Positions 21,901-32,134 of a DNA stretch of 64,000 nt are shown here, piece after piece (the stretch's first letter is position 1; each line of letters starts with the position of its first letter). The DNA is taken from positions 1,054,001 to 1,118,000 of the forward strand of contig JADANN010000466.1 of the NCBI GenBank assembly GCA_018806985.1. Direction: 5' to 3'. A model generated the notes under the pieces. That model saw nothing but the letters and a program-made list of their open reading frames with translations. It had not been told where the DNA came from and ran no database searches. The position numbers and the translations under genes are program-made. The DNA comes from Angiostrongylus vasorum (taxonomy: Eukaryota > Nematoda > Chromadorea > Rhabditida > Metastrongylidae).

Positions 21901-24646
21901 ATTTCATACAAGAACATCTTAATAATTCGGTGAAATATCTATAGTCTTAATGGATATAGAACATATGAATAAACGTCATATTGATAAAAAAGACGATCGC
22001 CGAAATGTAAGCGATCGACCAACAACACTGAGAATAACGACAACGGAAACCTATCTTAACTTCGCGTCATCTCAACAAGATCAGTTCCTAAGAACATATA
22101 AATAAATATATCAGCTATTCATTCCGAGGTTTATAGAAAGTCACTCTCTTGAATTAGGAATGCTTTCGTTGTTCCGGCTCTTTCAGGATGGTGCGAACAA
22201 ACTTTTTAGCATGAAATTTTGAAAACTTATTTAAGAACCATATAATCGGCTTATAGTTCCACTGATCATTGTTGGCCACATGATGTGAGTCAAAGCGCTG
22301 TTAAGAGTCTTGGTAGTTTTGAGCTGAACACGTTTGCACTAGTCAAGCTCAAGAGAAACGGTAGGCAGAAATAGCATTTCCTGTTAAACGACGTCGGGAA
22401 GGGCTTCACCTTTAACAGTTCAATTGTTACTGCAGAATTTTATTAGTCATTTACTAAGAGGATTTCGAGATTTTGTTAGTGTGTTTCTGTGTGACAAACA
22501 TTCATATCTCGCTTATACTATGACTTTTCGTGGCCTACCTATTTATGAAGTTTGTGCTGCTATCCTCCCAGACAGGTCCGGTATTAATTTATCGACTCCG
22601 GAAGACTTAGTGAGCCTGAGCCACGAGAGTGATCCAGTGACCGCATTTGTGTTGCAGGACACCTCTAATCCTTGAGCTAAACGTACCGATACTATACGAT
22701 ATATCTCTACCTTCATATAGTTGGCTTTCGAAAGCTAGCTTAACATGTAGTCGTCTTTGTCATCAAAACCCGAATGTTTAGAGATTCCTAATATTGTGTA
22801 TGACCTAATAATTTATTGACAACGTGGAATCAGAATTCAGTCTATTTCTTTTCGAAAAATCTTTGAATGAGTTATTTAGAACGCCGATCCGACGACATCT
22901 TTAGACGTTGCGGCAGGAGTTTCTGGTGTGTTGGAAATCTTCTGCACGATTCACAGTGTCTCTTAACTACACCCATAGTCTCCATATTTCATATTTTATT
23001 ACCTTTAGCTCTCTCAATTACAGAACATGACGCCTTTACGAAAATCCTTCATTCTTCCTTTCACGTACATACTGCACCTGCTACTGAATTATATAATTCA
23101 CGGCGACAAGAAATTATTTATGGTATCCCTCCTGATCTTTCTAACTCATATTCACCATTTGTAGTCTTTTTTTTTGCTCAACTGAAATGAAATTGGTAAG
23201 CACAGCATCGTAGCAGATTATTATGGCCATTAAGCCCTGTTTAATCAAGTCGCTGATTTGAATAAGATGCTAACAATTAGAAAAGTACTTCCGAGCTGAA
23301 AAAGTGGCCGACTATGTCCAAAATGTTAAAGTTCTAGACAAAACGCCTCACCTTGTATAATATGGCTGGTGGAATTTTTTTCGTCTTATTATGTCAATGC
23401 TTTTATACTCTCAGACAAACCTGGTGCGTCGGGGACATCGAACCAGAAATATATCCACTACATATCCTAGAACACCTCCAACCACTGCTATACGCGGCTT
23501 CTTTTCTGTGATAAAATGGACCTAAAAAGAAAATTCGAACGGACGTTGTATGTATGTCTAATAGGCAAGAACGTGAAATTTTACACGTTCATTAATTTAT
23601 TTAAACCTGGAGTCGTCCTCTTACGTCGCTCTCTACTGGCTGTTGAGCAATTGCAGAAATTGCCTCTATTCCGGAAGAATTTTTTAGAGCAACTTTGCTT
23701 CTACACATCCATACAGGATGTCGACAGGCATTGGTGAAGGAATGAAAATGTTCTAGGACGATCATTTCGGTATCCTAAAAGAAGGTCTAAGAAAGGCCAA
23801 AGAAAGCTCGCAAGCACAATTTAAAAATGACGTCGACGAGATCGACGAACAGGATGGTCTAGAGAGGTCAGCGGGATGAGTAGAAGAACAGCTGGGAGCA
23901 TATGTCAATAAAGGTTCCGAAACAACACTAAGACAATGTAGCACGAAGATGCTTTTGAAAGTCATATTGCAATCCATGATTTAACTTAGAGTCAAAAATA
24001 TGATGCGAGAGAGAGACAGAGATGAAAGGAGAGGGAACGACTTTATTTCTTCTGGACCCCGTTTCCTGTCTACTTGAAAAGAAATTTCTGTTCGGAGGTA
24101 AAAACTGCAAAAAATAACTCGTAACAGAGCACTCCTCCAACAGTTTATCGTCTAGTCGCATGAAGGAAGGTGTTCCAATGCGTAGCTCTGAGATATGCAG
24201 TAAGCGTTCATTACCCAGTGAAAGAATTGGCTGCAATCATCCTAACTAAATGTGAACCTTTGACGAAAATCACCATCGTTCTGGTACGAACCTGTGCAAG
24301 AGGTGATTCTCCATTCGTTTCTTTAAAGCTGGCGACTATCTGTGGTGACTGCTTTGAGAAACTCTAGTAGAATAACTCACAAGAATGCAAAAGAAGAAAA
24401 ATCTTGACCACTTAGTAAATTTCCAGTAAAATAGAAATTATGCTGAAGCCATACGATTTTCCGTGACGCCGAGCTATTTATATTTGATTGTTTAAGTATC
24501 ACCAACCTTGCTAATAATTTGTTTCAGGGTCCTCCACAGACATTCTCCTGATGATTTGGATCTTCAACTTCATTTTCCTCTCCATCATTGTGATACTGTG
24601 CTTTTTGGCAACAAATACTGTGTTGTACGAAAAAAAAGCTGCGTAG
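15998..24646 (+). CDS. Membrane-anchored protein, possibly histidine acid phosphatase-like (incomplete exon set)
   Basis: Exons with good splice sites: 15998-16090 (ATG, hydrophobic signal peptide, donor AAA/gtgagt), 18722-18859, 20848-20937, 23009-23122, and terminal 24528-24646. The first four are phase 0, so they could join. Exon 3 has KKCPGWTPSYHSHNSG. Exon 4 ends LNYIIHGDKKLFM, the position that in histidine acid phosphatases precedes YSxHD. The last exon holds one TM helix and ends EKKAA, a C-terminal KKxx that could mean ER retrieval. I could not find the RHGxRxP exon, and between 23122 and 24528 no YSxHD exon; the last exon needs a phase-1 donor not yet found. The family call is tentative; that these are exons is firmer. 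Confidence 0.42.
16135..16250 (+). mobile_element. SINE3 fragment
   Basis: Sense fragment: atggtggtgaacgcgttact, then cggaccggagttttgcaaat and atctcagaatcatt. Lies just downstream of the putative signal-peptide exon. Confidence 0.6.
16260..17315. other. Intron-like DNA, no recognised element
   Basis: An open stretch at 16624-16980 (minus) has no motif and no convincing splice sites. Nothing else is supported. Confidence 0.35.
17320..17530. mobile_element. Old SINE3 inverted pair
   Basis: Antisense tail (attaactgcctattctt, gggtgctgagagat) is followed by a sense tRNA-like part (ccttggttggtgtggtgaagggc). Confidence 0.45.
17540..17770 (+). mobile_element. SINE2 3' part
   Basis: Collinear with SINE2: ctacgacattcgtaaagaa, then cggggaaaaacgagtcgaa, then gaactgctgggatccgcg and gatgacgagtcgtgc. 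The head is lost. Confidence 0.6.
18355..18535 (-). mobile_element. SINE3 old copy
   Basis: Antisense order gatgaggtatttgcaagact, agccagatcgaaggctc, cgttctgcctttctgtcagc, then accctgccgcgaaaa and ttgggcagtgg. The recovered box B (gatcgaa in antisense) is tRNA-like. Confidence 0.5.
19050..19321 (+). mobile_element. SINE1 copy
   Basis: tRNA-derived SINE: degraded box A, box B tgggatcgatccc, then the family body (attggcaccagacttg, caaacgatgcttaatgaag, cgaatgcatgacg) and the 3' end tgatcaacgccgagag. Confidence 0.75.
19595..19985 (-). mobile_element. Family D repeat
   Basis: Collinear with 2085-2480: ttacttggatacttgga at one end, ccccagcacaact, aggattcctgatggaaacg and tgagacggtaaaccgtt at the other. 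Confidence 0.72.
21825..21893 (-). repeat. PLE 3' end with decayed hammerhead (copy 3)
   Basis: On the minus strand, 21893-21858 reads GGCT TTGAGGA, ggcga/tcgcc stem II, GAGAC, GTC AGCC. This is copy 1 with two core changes (C3 to T and GAAA to GAGA) that should abolish cleavage. The (CAA)n stretch that follows copy 1 follows here too, seen as ttg repeats at 21829-21850. Confidence 0.6.
21990..22140 (+). repeat. PLE 3'-end fragment, inverted partner
   Basis: atcgccgaaatgtaagcgatcgaccaac is a degenerate hammerhead. Then tcaacaagatcagttc, aaatatatcagctatt and gaggtttatagaa match 7020-7095. Together with 21825-21893 it forms an inverted pair of PLE ends about 100 bp apart. Confidence 0.5.
22520..22675 (-). 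mobile_element. SINE1 fragment
   Basis: Antisense SINE1 head: gtgctgctatcctcccagacagg, then gactccggaag and gtgttgcaggacacc. Confidence 0.55.
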
Positions 24647-24764
24647 TGGCACCGTATTACTTGGTTATTACAGTAAGCATTGTTATAACATATAGTTGCA
24701 CCTGAATAAAAATATCATTTATGTTTTGGTCTGCAAAATAGTGTTGGCATGTTTTTAAAACGTA

Positions 24765-25165
24765 CATTAACCTCCCTCCCAACGGTTTACCGCCTCATTG
24801 TGGCTGGGAGGTGTTCCTGAGTGTCGAGCTGCCATGGGCAGCTGGGGATTTATAACCCTGGCAGGATCTCCCAAGCTAAGAAGGAGTCCGGCATTTCCAT
24901 CGGGAATCCTAGCTAAGAGTAAACCAATACTAGGATCCACCACCGTCCTGGTATAAAACTAGTCGCTTTGTGGAAAATCTCCTTCTGGTCCACAAAGGCG
25001 GCGACTTCCCTGTAGAGGCCATGACCTAGGGCAGGCTCTGGCCAGGCTGATCTCGGAGCTCCAGGGAAACATTATGGCTATATGTGCAAAACTCTGAAAA
25101 GTTGGGATTATGCTGCGGCCCGCAACCAGTGATTACGGGCCGTCCAAGTATTTAAGTATGTTCCA
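24765..25165 (+). mobile_element. Family D repeat, best copy
   Basis: About 400 bp: 5' aacggtttaccgcctcattg, body ggcaggatctcccaagct and ccaccaccgtcctggta, 3' end cgggccgtccaagtatttaag. The A/T-rich tail with a repeated aagtat unit suggests retroposition. It lies 120 bp after the stop of the membrane-anchored protein. Confidence 0.75.
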
Positions 25166-25264
25166 GCTTCATAATTTCACGCTCTTGCATGGTTACCATG
25201 ATTAATATTAAGAAGTGAGTCTAATCATATCTCTACAACTGTTATATGACAGTATGAGTAAGTA

Positions 25265-25542
25265 AGGCGCATGTGGCGCAGTGGTTGGAGGCGCCACTGC
25301 GACACACACCTGGAATCGATCCCCCGCGCCCACGGCCCACCAAGTCTTCCATCCCTCTGGGGTCGGCAAATTGGTACTAGATTTGTCTGGGAGGTTAGGA
25401 GCACTGACTCGATGCTTCGATAGGCCACCTCGAGTCATTGTAAAGCCAGATATGCAATCATTCACCTCCAAACGACGCTTAGTGAAGTCGAATGCATGGC
25501 GCATCCCCTCAGGAATTGATCAACGCCTAGAGCTTTATCCTT
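25265..25542 (+). mobile_element. SINE1 copy, near-consensus
   Basis: Box A gtggcgcagtggttgg at about 25271, box B tggaatcgatccc at 25311-25323, about 43 bp apart as in tRNA-derived promoters. The body has gtcggcaaattggtactag and ccaaacgacgcttagtg, and the 3' end is gagctttatccttttt. It has no tRNA fold or anticodon arm, so it is not a tRNA gene. Confidence 0.82.
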
Positions 25543-25994
25543 TTTTATGAGTAAGTATTGCTGTAACTAGAATGGCAGTATATTGCAGTTTATCTTCTTG
25601 GTCAGCAACTACACTGCCTTAGTGGTGGAGTCGTTCTTCTAACATCAAATAGTAGCCGGGCTTAGCTGATGCAAGCCAATTTCGACACTGTATGTGAAAA
25701 GTGTCTTCGGCTGCACCTTAATAGAACAATGAACGATGTTTTCGAGAAATGGTGCTGGCGACTCCCTCTTCAAACTTAATAGCACGATTATGTTCCATAT
25801 TGACTGCGTAGCTAAACCATAGACGTATTTCCAGAAGTGACCAGTAAGAAACGAAATGCCTGGAAAGCTCACAACAACCGTAGAGGATGCAGCGAAAAAA
25901 CAAAAAGCATGCGATATCGCTCTCTTCTTCTCGATTTCATAATATTTCCACACTATTGATACCCGATCCTATGGTTAGCATTTTTTTAATGAGG

Positions 25995-26365
25995 AACTAT
26001 TTTTCCCTACACAACCCTCTACTGCACAGATCCCAGCACTTCTCATATTCGATTCGTTTTCTGGCAACCATCATCCACGAAGGCGTTTCAACTTTTGCGT
26101 GTGGCTTCGGCTGCTGCTTGAGGATTTTCCTTTCATGTTGAATGTCGTGGAATATTGGTCGAGTCGATTCTCCACAGAGTATTGAGATAACTGGGCTAGA
26201 GCTTCCCACTTGTGTTGCAGAAAGCAAATTTTTTCCCAGACAAGTCCGCTGCCAATTTCTTGACTCCGAAGGAATGAGAGGCTTGGTGAGCTCAGAGCGG
26301 AATCGAACCACCACCGTGCTCGTGGCGATCGACATCACTACCTCTGTGATATCCGCCTCCATGAA
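25995..26365 (-). mobile_element. SINE2 copy, full head
   Basis: On the minus strand: tatcacagaggtagtgatg (box A), ggtggttcgattccg (box B, exact to the tRNA consensus), then cctctcattccttcgg, a body with cctcaagcagcagccg, and the 3' end gtgctgggatctgtgcag. tRNA-derived SINE, not related in body to SINE1. Confidence 0.8.
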
Positions 26366-26649
26366 GGGCCATTATGAGAAAGAATATGCTGCTCTTCGTC
26401 CTTTTTAGAAAAAAAAGATCAGCTTAAGCAACCTAGAGCGACGAATGAAAAGTTTTTCAGTAACTGGTCGAGTGACTAAGCAGTCGTTGAGAAAACAATG
26501 GTAGGTACGGATCGCTTTTGTGACTACGCATTGTTTCTTAATATTAATCAGTACCGGTGTATAAATGGATTTAATATATCGGATCTTGCAGCAAATGTAC
26601 TGTTAATTTTGTTAAGCTTTTATTTGTTGTCTACTATAATTTTCACGGC

Positions 26650-26935
26650 ACGGTATGATGTGAGATACAATCACAATGATGCTGAGATACTCGCAAAACT
26701 CTGGACTCCGGGCCAGATCGAACCACAATTACTCTATCCAGATTCTCGCGCGTTACACACTGCACCACTTTGACCATTGCTTTGTCTTTCCTCAGCTAGT
26801 TTTCCAGCTCACTTTGCCATAAGCAATCACCCGCCAACAGAATTGATCTGGGGCCACAAATCGGCATTGAACCCAGTTAAGCTGAGACTGCAGTCGAAAT
26901 CACTATGTTAACCTTTTTGCGGCCTGCTATAATTT
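26650..26935 (-). mobile_element. SINE3, ancestral-type copy
   Basis: On the minus strand the head reads aagtggtgcagtgtgtaac (box A) and gtggttcgatctgg (box B), followed by ttttgcgagtatctcagcatc. This is the best view of the tRNA origin of SINE3. The leader (gccataagcaatcacccgcc) is present. Confidence 0.65.
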
Positions 26936-27004
26936 TTTTTGCGAATATCTCAGCACCGTTATTATTAATTTTTTTAAATCAAAATATTACTGTGTTTTCT
27001 GCAA

Positions 27005-27018
27005 ATTCTAGAAAGGAT
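27005..27018. repeat. 14-bp direct repeat flanking the PLE pair (left)
   Basis: attctagaaaggat is repeated at 31225-31238 on the other side of the palindromic PLE. It contains a 3' splice site (ttctag) of the plus-strand host exon that begins at 31232. Confidence 0.7.
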
Positions 27019-27146
27019 CCCTAGGATCGACTTTCTATTAACCTCGGCATTGGAATATGAATGCGTCGTTTTCTTGTTCAGCAATCGCGAGGTTGTTAAA
27101 CAGCATACATTTACTTCCATAGAAAAACACAATACAATACAACAGT

Positions 27147-27182
27147 AGCTGACGTTTCGGCAGTATCGCCTTCTTCAGAGCC
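27147..27182 (-). ncRNA. Hammerhead ribozyme-like motif (copy 4)
   Basis: Minus strand: stem I ggct/agct, core CTGAAGA, stem II ggcgatactgcc, then GAAAC GTC. Identical to the motif at 31098-31133. Lies in the PLE 3' UTR, the known place for such ribozymes. Confidence 0.66.
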
Positions 27183-27379
27183 TGGAAGGGTATACTGACA
27201 TACAATTTACTAGGCCAAACGCTTCACTAACACTTACAAAAAGACGAAAAACTTTACGGTAATCACATGGTCAACAGCTTCTCGAAAAAACTCACCGCTT
27301 TTTTACGTGCCTTCCCAATAAGGAAGATTAGAACAGCTGATTATGGTCGCATAAGGTTGATGACTGCACCATCCCACAT

Positions 27380-29206
27380 CAGAAATTGATGCGAACATAT
27401 GGGGGTCAGGTCGCGTATGACCTCTGGGCATTCATCCCTGCTATTCATTGTAGGGTTTTTGGCATTTATCCAAAAAGCCTCAAGAAGTTTTCGCGCTGGT
27501 GTTCTAGTCTCCTGCGCAAGGATATTGACTTTTACTTCAAAATCGTCCCCGCTGTGCTTTTGTATTCTGTGCGTGCCTAGTGGGGTACTTTGTCTTAGTT
27601 TTCGTTTGCCATCTAGGTGTTCTTTTTATACGGATACACAAAGGCCTGCCCGTTTCGCCAATATATTCATCTCCGCAATTATTAAAAGAGATCAGGTATA
27701 TCGTACCTGAACTCATGCAATCACCGTCCCTGCCGTAAGGGCAGATTACGCAGTTTGTTGTTTCGCATAGACGGTCATACAGGCGGTTACGAACTAACTG
27801 ACGACGTAGAGTAGCCGGTGGTATTTCAACTATCGCTACCGATTCCTCTAGACCTGCCCTTCTTAAGCATCGTTTAATCGCTACGCTTACTTCATCGCTA
27901 ATAAAGGGCAGCATAAACGGGACTTTCTTTTGGCCAAATGTTTCGCTTGGGCGTGTCACTCTCATTCTAAACTTATCTCGTGGGGTTACTATTTCGTAGC
28001 CATTGGAGATGGCTATTTGCCGAGCCAAGTCGCGCGATTCTTCCTTTAGTTCCCTGGTTGTGCACAGAGAGGTGGCTGTTCGGAACATGTTTCTCGCAAG
28101 CACCCTCTTTGTGTGTGAAGGGTGGGAAGAAAGGAAATGAACGAGGATGTTCTTGTTACTTGGCTTTCGGTACCACTTTGTCAGGTAACCGCTAGTTGAT
28201 AGGTTTATTTGGACGTTTAAAAACGGAAGCCAGTCTTTTCTCGGTTTCTCCCGGGTGAACTTAATGTACTCAGACTGCTCGTTCAATAATTCAAAGCATT
28301 TGTCCATCTCCTCCTGCGTAGAGAAGATGACAAAACAATCATCTACATATCTGCAGTAGAGTAGTGGCCGGAGATCGAGAGCAGGGGCTTCTATCTTAGA
28401 CATAATCACAATGGCAAGGCTTGGTGCCAGTCGCTGTCCCATAGCCAACCCCCTTATTTGCGCGAAATATTTCCCAGACCATCTGAAAATCGAGCAGTTT
28501 AGGCACTCCTTTAGGAGAGCCATTAGCTGCTGGGTGGACAAGCCATGCATATTTATTCTCCCTTCATGTTTAACAAGAAGTTCGTAGATGGCTTGCATTG
28601 TGGAGTCATTCGATAAGTTGGTGTAAAGCGCGGTAACGTCGAAGGACTCCATCACGTACGCGTTTTAGGAGACGCGTTGTGTAGACGTTCTAGGAACATT
28701 TGGGTGTTTGTGAGGTGAGCTGGAATGTGGTTAAGCAACTGGGAAACTATTAGGCTTAAAAACCAGGTTATTCTATCCGTTGGCCCGTCTACACAGCTCA
28801 TGATAGGTTTAACTTTAAATGATGACGGATTGGTTGACGCAAGATCATCAGGTGATACCAACTTATGTGTTTTAATAAGTAGGTATAGGGCGGGACATGT
28901 TGGTGTATCGATTTTAAAGTGCGAAATAACCGATGGTTTTAAACCTGCAGCCTTTGCCACACTGACCCATTGATTGTTTCGCTTTCGGTATTGACTTTTA
29001 TATTCCTTTTCAGAGGATGGGCGATAGAGGGTAGCATCACTAAGATGTTCCTCTGTTATCTCAACATCCAGCTGGCGAGGAATAACTACGAACTCTCCCC
29101 CCTTATCACTAACAGGCAATCTTATTGTTTTTGAGTTTATTAATCCTCTAATTTCTCGCATGCCACATTTTTTGTGCGGCTGTAAGGTTAGAGATAAACT
29201 TTCCAT
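27380..29206 (-). pseudogene. PLE reverse transcriptase / GIY-YIG endonuclease, frameshifted
   Basis: Penelope-type RT that in intact elements primes from nicked ends made by its own endonuclease. Pieces: an N-terminal part with DKGGEFVVIP (28652-29206); RT with MGQRLAPSLA and the catalytic YVDD in RYVDDCFVIF (27537-28655); then a Cys-rich linker (CETTNCVICPYG) and GIY-YIG motif (YLISF and EYIGETGR). Lesions: a frame change near 28655; an extra A (ccgtataaaaag) after CIRIK; and a shift near 29155. The frame continues after the second lesion to about 27380. It cannot make a full protein. Confidence 0.85.
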
Positions 29207-29292
29207 CGCGGTAGTGATTAAGGGTCTTGAGAACGCCGTCCGAAAACATGCGGAATTTTATGTCAACTCCATCGTTAGGGTCCTGCTGTCAA

Positions 29293-30797
29293 AGCTAAAC
29301 AATCAATGGGTCAGTGTGGCAAAGGTTGCAGGTTTAAAACCATCGGTTATTTCGCACTTTAAAATCGATACACCAACATGTCCCGTCCTATACCTACTTA
29401 TTAAAACACATAAGTTGGTATCACCTGATGATCTTGCGTCAACCAATCCGTCATCATTTAAGGTTAGACCCATCATCAGCTGTGTAGACGGGCCAACGGA
29501 TAGAATAACCTGGTTTTTAAGCCTAATAGTTTCCCAGTTGCTTAACCACATTCCAGCTCACCTCATAAACACCCAAATGTTCCTAGAACGTCTACGCAAC
29601 GCGTCTCCTAATAACGCGTACGTGATGGAGTCCTTCGACGTTACCGCGCTGTACACCAACGTATCGAATGACTCCACAATGCAAGCCATCTTCGAACTTC
29701 TTGTTAAACATGAAGGGAGAATAAATATGCATGGCTTGTCCACCCAGCAGCTAATGGCTCTCCTAAAGGAGTGCCTAAACTGCTCGATTTTCAGATGGTC
29801 TGGGAAATATTTCGCGCAAATAAGGGGGTTGGCTATGGGACAGCGACTGGCACCAAGCCTTGCCATTGTGATTATGTCTAAGATAGAAGCCCCTGCTCTC
29901 GATCTCCGGCCACTACTCTACTGCAGATATGTAGATGATTGTTTTGTCATCTTCTCTACGCAGGAGGAGATGGACAAATGCTTTGAATTATTGAACGAGC
30001 AGTCTGAGTACATTAAGTTCACCCGGGAGAAACCGAGAAAAGACTGGCTTCCGTTTTTAAACGTCCAAATAAACCTATCAACTAGCGGTTACCTGACAAA
30101 GTGGTACCGAAAGCCAAGTAACAAGAACATCCTCGTTCATTTCCTTTCTTCCCACCCTTCACACACAAAGAGGGTGCTTGCGAGAAACATGTTCCGAACA
30201 GCCACCTCTCTGTGCACAACCAGGGAACTAAAGGAAGAATCGCGCGACTTGGCTCGGCAAATAGCCATCTCCAATGGCTACGAAATAGTAACCCCACGAG
30301 ATAAGTTTAGAATGAGAGTGACACGCCCAAGCGAAACATTTGGCCAAAAGAAAGTCCCGTTTATGCTGCCCTTTATTAGCGATGAAGTAAGCGTAGCGAT
30401 TAAACGATGCTTAAGAAGGGCAGGTCTAGAGGAATCGGTAGCGATAGTTGAAATACCACCGGCTACTCTACGTCGTCAGTTAGTTCGTAACCGCCTGTAT
30501 GACCGTCTATGCGAAACAACAAACTGCGTAATCTGCCCTTACGGCAGGGACGGTGATTGCATGAGTTCAGGTACGATATACCTGATCTCTTTTAATAATT
30601 GCGGAGATGAATATATTGGCGAAACGGGCAGGCCTTTGTGTATCCGTATAAAAGAACACCTAGATGGCAAACGAAAACTAAGACAAAGTACCCCACTAGG
30701 CACGCACAGAATACAAAAGCACAGCGGGGACGATTTTGAAGTAAAAGTCAATATCCTTGCGCAGGAGACTAGAACACCAGCGCGAAAAACTTCTTGA
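29293..30797 (+). pseudogene. PLE RT / GIY-YIG, 5'-truncated
   Basis: The open frame starts at 29160, but its first ~45 codons are antisense to the left copy and not PLE protein. True PLE sequence begins at NNQWV. The RT core is undamaged: MGQRLAPSLA, RYVDDCFVIF, then WLPFLNVQINLS. Next come the Cys motif and EYIGETGRPLCIRIKEHL. A five-A run (cgaaaaac; four A in the left copy) at about 30785 shifts the frame before the conserved C-terminal LLEAFWINAKNP. Left and right copies are broken at different places. Confidence 0.85.
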
Positions 30798-31097
30798 GGC
30801 TTTTTGGATAAATGCCAAAAACCCCTACAATGAATAGCAGGGGATGAATGCCCAGAGGTCATACGCGACCTGACCCCATATGTTCGCATCAATTTCTGAT
30901 GTGGGATGGTGCAGTCATCAACCTTATGCGACCATAATCAGCTGTTCTAATCTTCCCTTATTGGGAAGGCACGTAAAAAAAGCGGTGAGTTTTTTCGAGA
31001 AGCTGTTGACCATGTGATTACCGTAAAGTTTTTCGTCTTTTTGTAAGTGTCATTGAAGCGTTTGGCCTAGTAAAGCGTATGTCAGTATACCCTTCCA

Positions 31098-31133
31098 GGC
31101 TCTGAAGAAGGCGATACTGCCGAAACGTCAGCT
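31098..31133 (+). ncRNA. Hammerhead ribozyme-like motif (copy 5)
   Basis: Stem I ggct/agct (with a terminal G-U), core CTGAAGA, stem II ggc...gcc, GAAAC GTC. Lies about 270 bp after the PLE frame. Confidence 0.66.
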
Positions 31134-31224
31134 ACTGTTGTATTGTATTGTGTTTTTCTATGGAAGTAAATGTATGCTGTTTAACAACCTCGCGATTGCT
31201 GAACAAGAAAAGCGACGCATTCAT

Positions 31225-31238
31225 ATTCTAGAAAGGAT
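31225..31238. repeat. 14-bp direct repeat flanking the PLE pair (right)
   Basis: Copy of 27005-27018. Overlaps the first bases of a host exon. Confidence 0.7.
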
Positions 31239-32134
31239 ATTTTCGCATTTAAAGCCTTTAATCATCGAAAAAATGCTTCGTGTATTTGATACGACAAAAA
31301 TTATTCCATTAAGTTCTTCTCTTGGTCCTTGTCTTCATCTTGCGGATTTGTTAACAACACTGTGCCTGAGAAGTGGAGCGATTGGATGAGTATTACGCCA
31401 CAAATAAAATAGAAGAACAGTTGGATAGCAGCAAGCGTATATGGCGATACACCTGAAAAATACAACAGTTCTTAAGCTTTACTTTCGTGATATGGGTGGA
31501 TGTAAATATAAGGCAATGGCTTAACGATATTGAGGACATTTTCATTAACCTTTCATGACCGCAAATCATTGGTGCGTGCCGGGCTTATCACAACGCGTTT
31601 TATTGGAGCGCAATTGAGATGCGCGTTGAAATGAAGATGTAAGCTCAGCATGTTCTCGTCAGTGGTACAACGCACTAGTTTCTAGAGATTATCGTTCTGT
31701 TTTGCAGTTCCCTCACGTTTTTTCTGTGTTTCTCTTCCCCATATGATCCTGTGTTCTTAGCCACTTCTTGCATATTATCTAACTCTTGTGTAAGGCGCAA
31801 AGAAAGCTCGTCCCTTATCTAATCACGATATTACAAGCTTTCCGAATGGTTTTGTGGGACAGTTGAAATGTCTTTTCTTTTCATTTTTTTATTCTTTTAT
31901 CATCTCCATTTTCATCATTTTTTTTTGTATTTAGCGACTCCACCCCATCGCACGAAACGGCTTTTAGCAAGTATAAATGAAAATACTTCTTCATGGAGCC
32001 AGTACAAAATCTGTGTTCGAAAAGCCATCGATTGGCTACAAGGGGTTGTGAAGGCGTTATGTGAACCAGAAGTAATGTTCCTACGTGGAAATATTAAAAC
32101 AGAAGCAGAAGTTTTGGCTAGCCCTGTTCACTAA
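31232..32134 (+). CDS. Last two exons of an unidentified host gene
   Basis: Exon A 31232-31372 begins after ttctag and reads SHLKPLIIEKMLRVFDTTK... with codon use typical of coding DNA. It ends at a weak donor (A/gtggag). Exon B 31935-32134 begins after a long T-tract acceptor (tttttttttgtatttag), contains SWSQYKICVRKAIDWLQG, and stops at TAA 32132-32134. Phases fit: 2 bases, 46 codons, 1 base; then 2 bases, 66 codons including stop. No domain recognised. The PLE pair sits exactly at exon A's acceptor and left a second copy of that acceptor 4.2 kb upstream, so splicing could use either. Confidence 0.5.

Larger units (their letters stand above)
27019..29292 (-). mobile_element. Penelope-like element, left (minus) copy
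   Basis: Reads right to left. It starts inside the open frame at about 29290, passes the RT and GIY-YIG regions, the 3' UTR, and a hammerhead at 27182-27147, and ends at about 27053. A 34-bp non-palindromic stretch (27019-27052) separates the end from the 14-bp direct repeat; short extra 'tails' of about this length are known beside PLEs. The arm from 27053 to 28981 is the inverted twin of 29299-31228 with few differences, so the pair is young. Confidence 0.85.
29293..31224 (+). mobile_element. Penelope-like element, right (plus) copy
   Basis: 5'-truncated copy joined head-to-head to the left copy near 29293. It begins inside the RT at NNQWVSVAK and runs through GIY-YIG, 3' UTR and hammerhead to about 31228. 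It overlaps the 31225-31238 direct repeat by four bases. The join aaagctaaac/aatcaatgg has no obvious homology. The pair plus flanking direct repeats reads as one insertion event or as an insertion into an earlier copy. Confidence 0.85.

Noticed and set aside
25265..25330. Box A and box B motifs suggesting a tRNA gene
   Set aside because: The same head recurs in about ten SINE1 copies with the same body and 3' end, and no cloverleaf or anticodon arm can be drawn.
27980..28195. Plus-strand frame rich in Trp and Cys
   Set aside because: It is the antisense shadow of the PLE RT/endonuclease linker, and the same shadow appears at 30082-30297 on the other strand.
29160..30797. A 545-codon open frame as a complete PLE protein
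   Set aside because: Its first ~45 codons are antisense to the neighbouring PLE copy. The element's own sequence starts at about 29293, and the C-terminus is frameshifted.
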